The notes under the pieces were generated by a model. That model was not told the DNA's origin. It worked only from the letters and a program-made list of their open reading frames with translations, and did not search any database. This document shows, in pieces, positions 5,149 to 6,684 of a stretch of DNA of 6,684 nucleotides. The stretch spans positions 1 through 6,684 of the forward strand of contig JBBQLH010000143.1 of assembly GCA_038327685.1 (NCBI GenBank). The letters run 5' to 3'. Numbering within the stretch: position 1 is the stretch's first letter; the number at the start of each line of letters is the position of its first letter. The DNA comes from DASQFQ01 sp038327685 (GTDB lineage: Bacteria > Actinomycetota > Thermoleophilia > Solirubrobacterales > Solirubrobacteraceae). Made by a program: the position numbers and the translations under genes.

Positions 5149-5657
5149 GCCTTCTTGCTCGGCGCGGCCGACCGCTTCGCCTTCGGCTTCGGCTTCGGCT
5201 TGGCGGCCGCGGCCGGGCTGTCGACCTCGAGGCGCTCCTGCGCCCGCGGCTGCTGGGTCGGCTGCGAGCCGAGCCCGGACGCGAGCGCGCCAAGCTCGGC
5301 CGTGAGCTTGGCGAGCTGGGTCTCGATCCCCGACAGCCGCTCCTCGGCGCCGCTGAGCGCCGGGCGGTTCAGGGCCTCGAGCCGCTGGTCGAGCCGGTCG
5401 ACGCCGTCCTCGATGCCCTCGAGGCGCTGCGAGACCGAGCGCAGCCGGCGGGTGAGGCGCTCGATGTCGGCCGCGGACGGGATGTTGAGCGCCCCCATCG
5501 CGGCCTCCTGCGCCTGCACGGCCCGCTCGCGCGCCTCGAAGGCGCGCGAGATCGCGCTGTTGACGAACTGGTTCTCGAGCAGGTCCTGGGCGATCTTGCC
5601 GAGCGCGTCCTCGCTCGAGCGGGCGAGCTTGTCGCGCAGGCCCTCGCTGTCGTTCAT
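5145..5657 (-). CDS. Second phasin-like coiled-coil protein with basic tail
   Basis: This is a 170-aa protein without signal peptide or membrane segment. A helical head (5–55: EDALGKIAQDLLENQFVNSAISRAFEARERAVQAQEAAMGAL) leads to NIPSAADIERLTRRLRSVSQRLEGIED (58–84). That stretch is very like the 'lgiPtrdeveeLtrRveeLe' signature linking the two helices of PhaF/PhaI-type phasins. A coiled coil continues to about 125, then a Gln/Pro-rich linker, then a short basic tail (AAAAKPKPKPKAKRSAAPSKKA, split here as AAAAKPKPKPKA and KRSAAPSKKA). It shares its layout with the 3955–4425 product and is probably a distant paralogue. The start ATG at 5657 is preceded by GAGAGGA, a reasonable Shine-Dalgarno sequence, 4 nt upstream. 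Its TAA overlaps the phosphorylase TAG on the opposite strand. Inferred role: surface protein of a lipid or polyester inclusion. A general coiled-coil or nucleoid-associated protein is the alternative. Confidence 0.75.
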   Translation of the reverse strand: MNDSEGLRDKLARSSEDALGKIAQDLLENQFVNSAISRAFEARERAVQAQEAAMGALNIPSAADIERLTRRLRSVSQRLEGIEDGVDRLDQRLEALNRPALSGAEERLSGIETQLAKLTAELGALASGLGSQPTQQPRAQERLEVDSPAAAAKPKPKPKAKRSAAPSKKA

Positions 5658-5661
5658 GCGA

Positions 5662-5685
5662 TCCTCTCGTCTGAAGATTATCTTA
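5662..5685 (-). promoter_or_regulatory. -10 box and ribosome binding site of the phasin-like gene
   Basis: On the minus strand TAAGAT (5680–5685) fits the TAnnnT -10 pattern. It would start transcription near 5672, 15 bp before the ATG, and GAGAGGA (5662–5668) serves as ribosome binding site. There is no recognisable -35 at 17–18 bp (GTACCT/AGTACC), which would fit a promoter that needs an activator. Confidence 0.4.
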
Positions 5686-5701
5686 CGCTCGAGTTGAGCG
5701 T
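5685..5701. promoter_or_regulatory. Inverted repeat ACGCTC-N5-GAGCGT (candidate operator)
   Basis: This perfect 6+6 bp inverted repeat sits in what would be the -35/-10 spacer of the minus-strand phasin-like promoter. A palindrome in the spacer is where MerR-type activators and many repressors bind. No regulator gene is adjacent, and the binder is unknown. Confidence 0.4.
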
Positions 5702-5790
5702 GAGGTACTCGGGTTCACTGGAGCTCAAGGTTGAGATACTGGCCTTTCGGACATTAGCCGCAAGGTATCTGGCGGTTAACCGTTCTCTAA

Positions 5791-5819
5791 TTGCAAAGGC
5801 ATATGCCACTCAGTAGCGT
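5791..5819 (+). promoter_or_regulatory. Candidate promoter of the transglycosylase gene with palindromic spacer
   Basis: TTGCAA (5791–5796, four of six -35 consensus bases) and TAGCGT (5814–5819, TAnnnT) are separated by exactly 17 bp. The spacer holds the perfect 10-bp palindrome GGCATATGCC (5798–5807), a possible operator. Transcription from about 5826 would give an 80-nt 5' leader. Confidence 0.4.
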
Positions 5820-5870
5820 GCGGCGCCAGTCCCGGGGCATCGGTGATGGTCGGACTCGCACGCGCAGGAT

Positions 5871-5884
5871 GCGCCGCGAGGCGC
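5871..5884 (+). repeat. GNRA-capped hairpin near the transglycosylase start
   Basis: GCGCC and GGCGC pair perfectly around a GCGA tetraloop, and a run of seven G (5887–5893) follows. The G run is the only purine-rich stretch before the ATG at 5907, but at 13 nt it is too far for a good Shine-Dalgarno sequence. The hairpin could influence translation, or could be chance in GC-rich DNA. Confidence 0.35.
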
Positions 5885-5906
5885 GCGGGGGGGACGCGTA
5901 CTCAAG

Positions 5907-6684
5907 ATGAAACGACGGAAGGGCATCATCGCGCTGATCGCCGCCACGGTTGGCCTTGGCGTGACCGCGATCCCTGCGGCGGCTGAGCTGCACTCCGTCA
6001 CCGTCGTCCTCGTCACGGGCCAGCGCATCCAGACCACCGTCGACGTGCCCAAGGGCACGCCCGTCGGCTCGGTCGCGATCCCCGGCATGCCCGGCCCGAT
6101 CAAGCAGGTCATCGACAACGGCCTGGTCCCGGTCCCGACTGCGACGCCGCCGCTGCCCGCCCCGACCGTGCCGGGCGCCCCGGCGATCCCCGGCAGGCCC
6201 TCCCCCACCTCCACGCCCACCCCGGACGGCAACGAGGCCCCCGGCGCGCCGAACCGGACGCCGGGCGGCGCGAGCCACCAGGGTTCCACGGGCGCGCACG
6301 CGCGACGGCCCAACTCCTCCTTCAACGCCGGCAACCTCAACTCCAAGAAGCTCGTCGGCCAGCTCAAGCGCAAGGCGAAGCGCAAGGCCGCCCGCAAGAA
6401 GCAGGCCGCGCGCACGCCCGACGGCGCGCCGACCACCAACAACCCGACGTTCTCGCTCGCGATGCCGGGACCCGCCCCGATCGGCGTGCCGAACTTCTTC
6501 ATCGACAAGTTCCGCATCCCGCCCTTCCTCCTCCCGCTCTACCAGGCCGCCGGCATCGAGTACGGCGTGCGCTGGGAGGTGCTGGCCGCGATCAACGAGA
6601 TCGAGACCGACTACGGCCGCAACCTCAACGTCTCCTCCGCGGGCGCGCTCGGGTGGATGCAGTTCATGCCCGAGACCTGGAAGC
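5907..6684 (+). CDS. Secreted lytic transglycosylase (SLT/MltB-like), 3' end beyond window
   Basis: Predicted peptidoglycan-cleaving enzyme acting outside the membrane; 259 codons are visible with no stop before the window end. Residues 1–26 form a signal peptide (MKRRK, hydrophobic core GIIALIAATVGLGVTA, cleavage after AAA). Residues 27–75 are a small extracellular segment of unknown kind. A proline/threonine/glycine-rich linker (about 76–135) is followed by a strongly basic patch (KKLVGQLKRKAKRKAARKKQAAR, residues 147–169, here including KRKAKRKAARKK). The catalytic domain begins near 200 with IPPFLLPLYQAAGIEYGVRWEVLAAINEIETDYG, containing the likely catalytic E233. It continues with VSSAGALGWMQFMPETWK (242–259), the family's 'S-aGA-G-MQFmP-tW' motif. 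The ATG at 5907 is the only start compatible with the signal peptide. Later domains, such as peptidase M23 or cell-wall binding, cannot be seen. Confidence 0.9.
   Translation, partial: MKRRKGIIALIAATVGLGVTAIPAAAELHSVTVVLVTGQRIQTTVDVPKGTPVGSVAIPGMPGPIKQVIDNGLVPVPTATPPLPAPTVPGAPAIPGRPSPTSTPTPDGNEAPGAPNRTPGGASHQGSTGAHARRPNSSFNAGNLNSKKLVGQLKRKAKRKAARKKQAARTPDGAPTTNNPTFSLAMPGPAPIGVPNFFIDKFRIPPFLLPLYQAAGIEYGVRWEVLAAINEIETDYGRNLNVSSAGALGWMQFMPETWK

Larger units (their letters stand above)
5658..5906. promoter_or_regulatory. Divergent intergenic regulatory region
   Basis: This is 249 bp between the phasin-like gene (minus) and the transglycosylase gene (plus), clearly richer in A/T than the surrounding genes, especially 5675–5815. 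Besides the promoter-like elements listed separately it contains AAGAT-T-ATCTT (5675–5685), CTCAA-GG-TTGAG (5724–5735), and three loosely similar words, GGTACTCGG, GATACTGG and GGTATCTGG, spaced about 29–31 bp apart (near 5704, 5735 and 5764). No ORF, tRNA or recognised riboswitch is present. Confidence 0.7.

Noticed and set aside
5693..5713. HspR (HAIR) operator CTTGAGT-N7-ACTCAAG, suggested by GTTGAGC-N7-ACTCGGG
   Set aside because: Each half matches only 5 of 7 bases and the two halves are not reverse complements of each other; no hspR or chaperone gene is nearby.
5658..5906. c-di-AMP (ydaO) riboswitch upstream of the cell-wall hydrolase, a common actinobacterial arrangement
   Set aside because: The characteristic GGGGGA-CCC and GGGGUGAA core segments are not present in the leader.
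5658..5906. CRP/cAMP-receptor site (TGTGA-N6-TCACA), looked for because of the nearby cyclase
   Set aside because: No half-site pair with the right spacing was found here or in 3318–3529.
5787..6517. Minus-strand open frames opposite the transglycosylase
   Set aside because: The plus strand has a signal peptide and a clear SLT motif that stays open to the window end; the minus frames lack motifs and cross the promoter region.
1..6684. CRISPR array, tRNA/rRNA genes, insertion sequences or phage attachment sites
   Set aside because: No regularly spaced repeats, cloverleaf with TTCGAnTC arm, transposase motif or terminal inverted repeats were seen; composition is even apart from 5675–5815.

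Overview
The window is a very GC-rich chromosomal segment of actinobacterial type, with GTG starts, dense packing and a strong G/C third-position bias. The order tilS–hpt–ftsH is common in Gram-positive bacteria. A class III cyclase with a mycobacterial Rv1264-like regulatory region and phasin-like proteins with lysine/alanine/proline tails fit an actinobacterium. A Thermoleophilia/Solirubrobacterales-like lineage is my guess from general gene style; nothing in the window proves it. All coding calls come from reading translations and motifs by eye; no database search was possible.

Left part, minus strand (1–3317), read right to left: a MerR-like/class III nucleotide cyclase, tilS (tRNA-Ile lysidine synthetase), hpt (hypoxanthine phosphoribosyltransferase) and the first 199 codons of ftsH (membrane AAA+ protease). 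Cyclase and tilS overlap by ATGA. tilS and hpt lie in the same frame, separated by one TAG and four codons. hpt and ftsH are 81 bp apart. These look like one transcription unit joining second-messenger synthesis, tRNA decoding, purine salvage and membrane proteolysis.

Gap 3318–3529: 212 bp without a gene but rich in signals. It holds an 11-bp perfect hairpin with a T-tract (a minus-strand terminator) ending only 22 bp before the cyclase start, two further hairpins, and a TTGACA promoter-like element upstream of the terminator. This could simply end the upstream operon, or it could be an attenuating leader for the cyclase operon.

Middle part: on the minus strand, a phasin-like coiled-coil protein with a histone-H1-like basic tail (3955–4425) is coupled through TGATG to an SCP2 sterol-carrier-like protein (3530–3955). 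Only 30 bp away and divergent is a nucleoside phosphorylase of the DeoD/Udp superfamily (4456–5148, plus). Its 3' end overlaps by 4 bp that of a second, convergent phasin-like gene (5145–5657, minus). The two phasin-like proteins and the SCP2 protein suggest a lipid or polyester granule function, which is inference.

Right part: a relatively AT-rich 249-bp divergent regulatory region (5658–5906) carries promoter-like elements for both directions, each with an inverted repeat in its spacer. It leads into a secreted lytic transglycosylase (5907 to the window end, plus). That gene has a signal peptide, a long proline-rich then basic linker, and the start of an SLT-type catalytic domain; it is truncated by the window edge.
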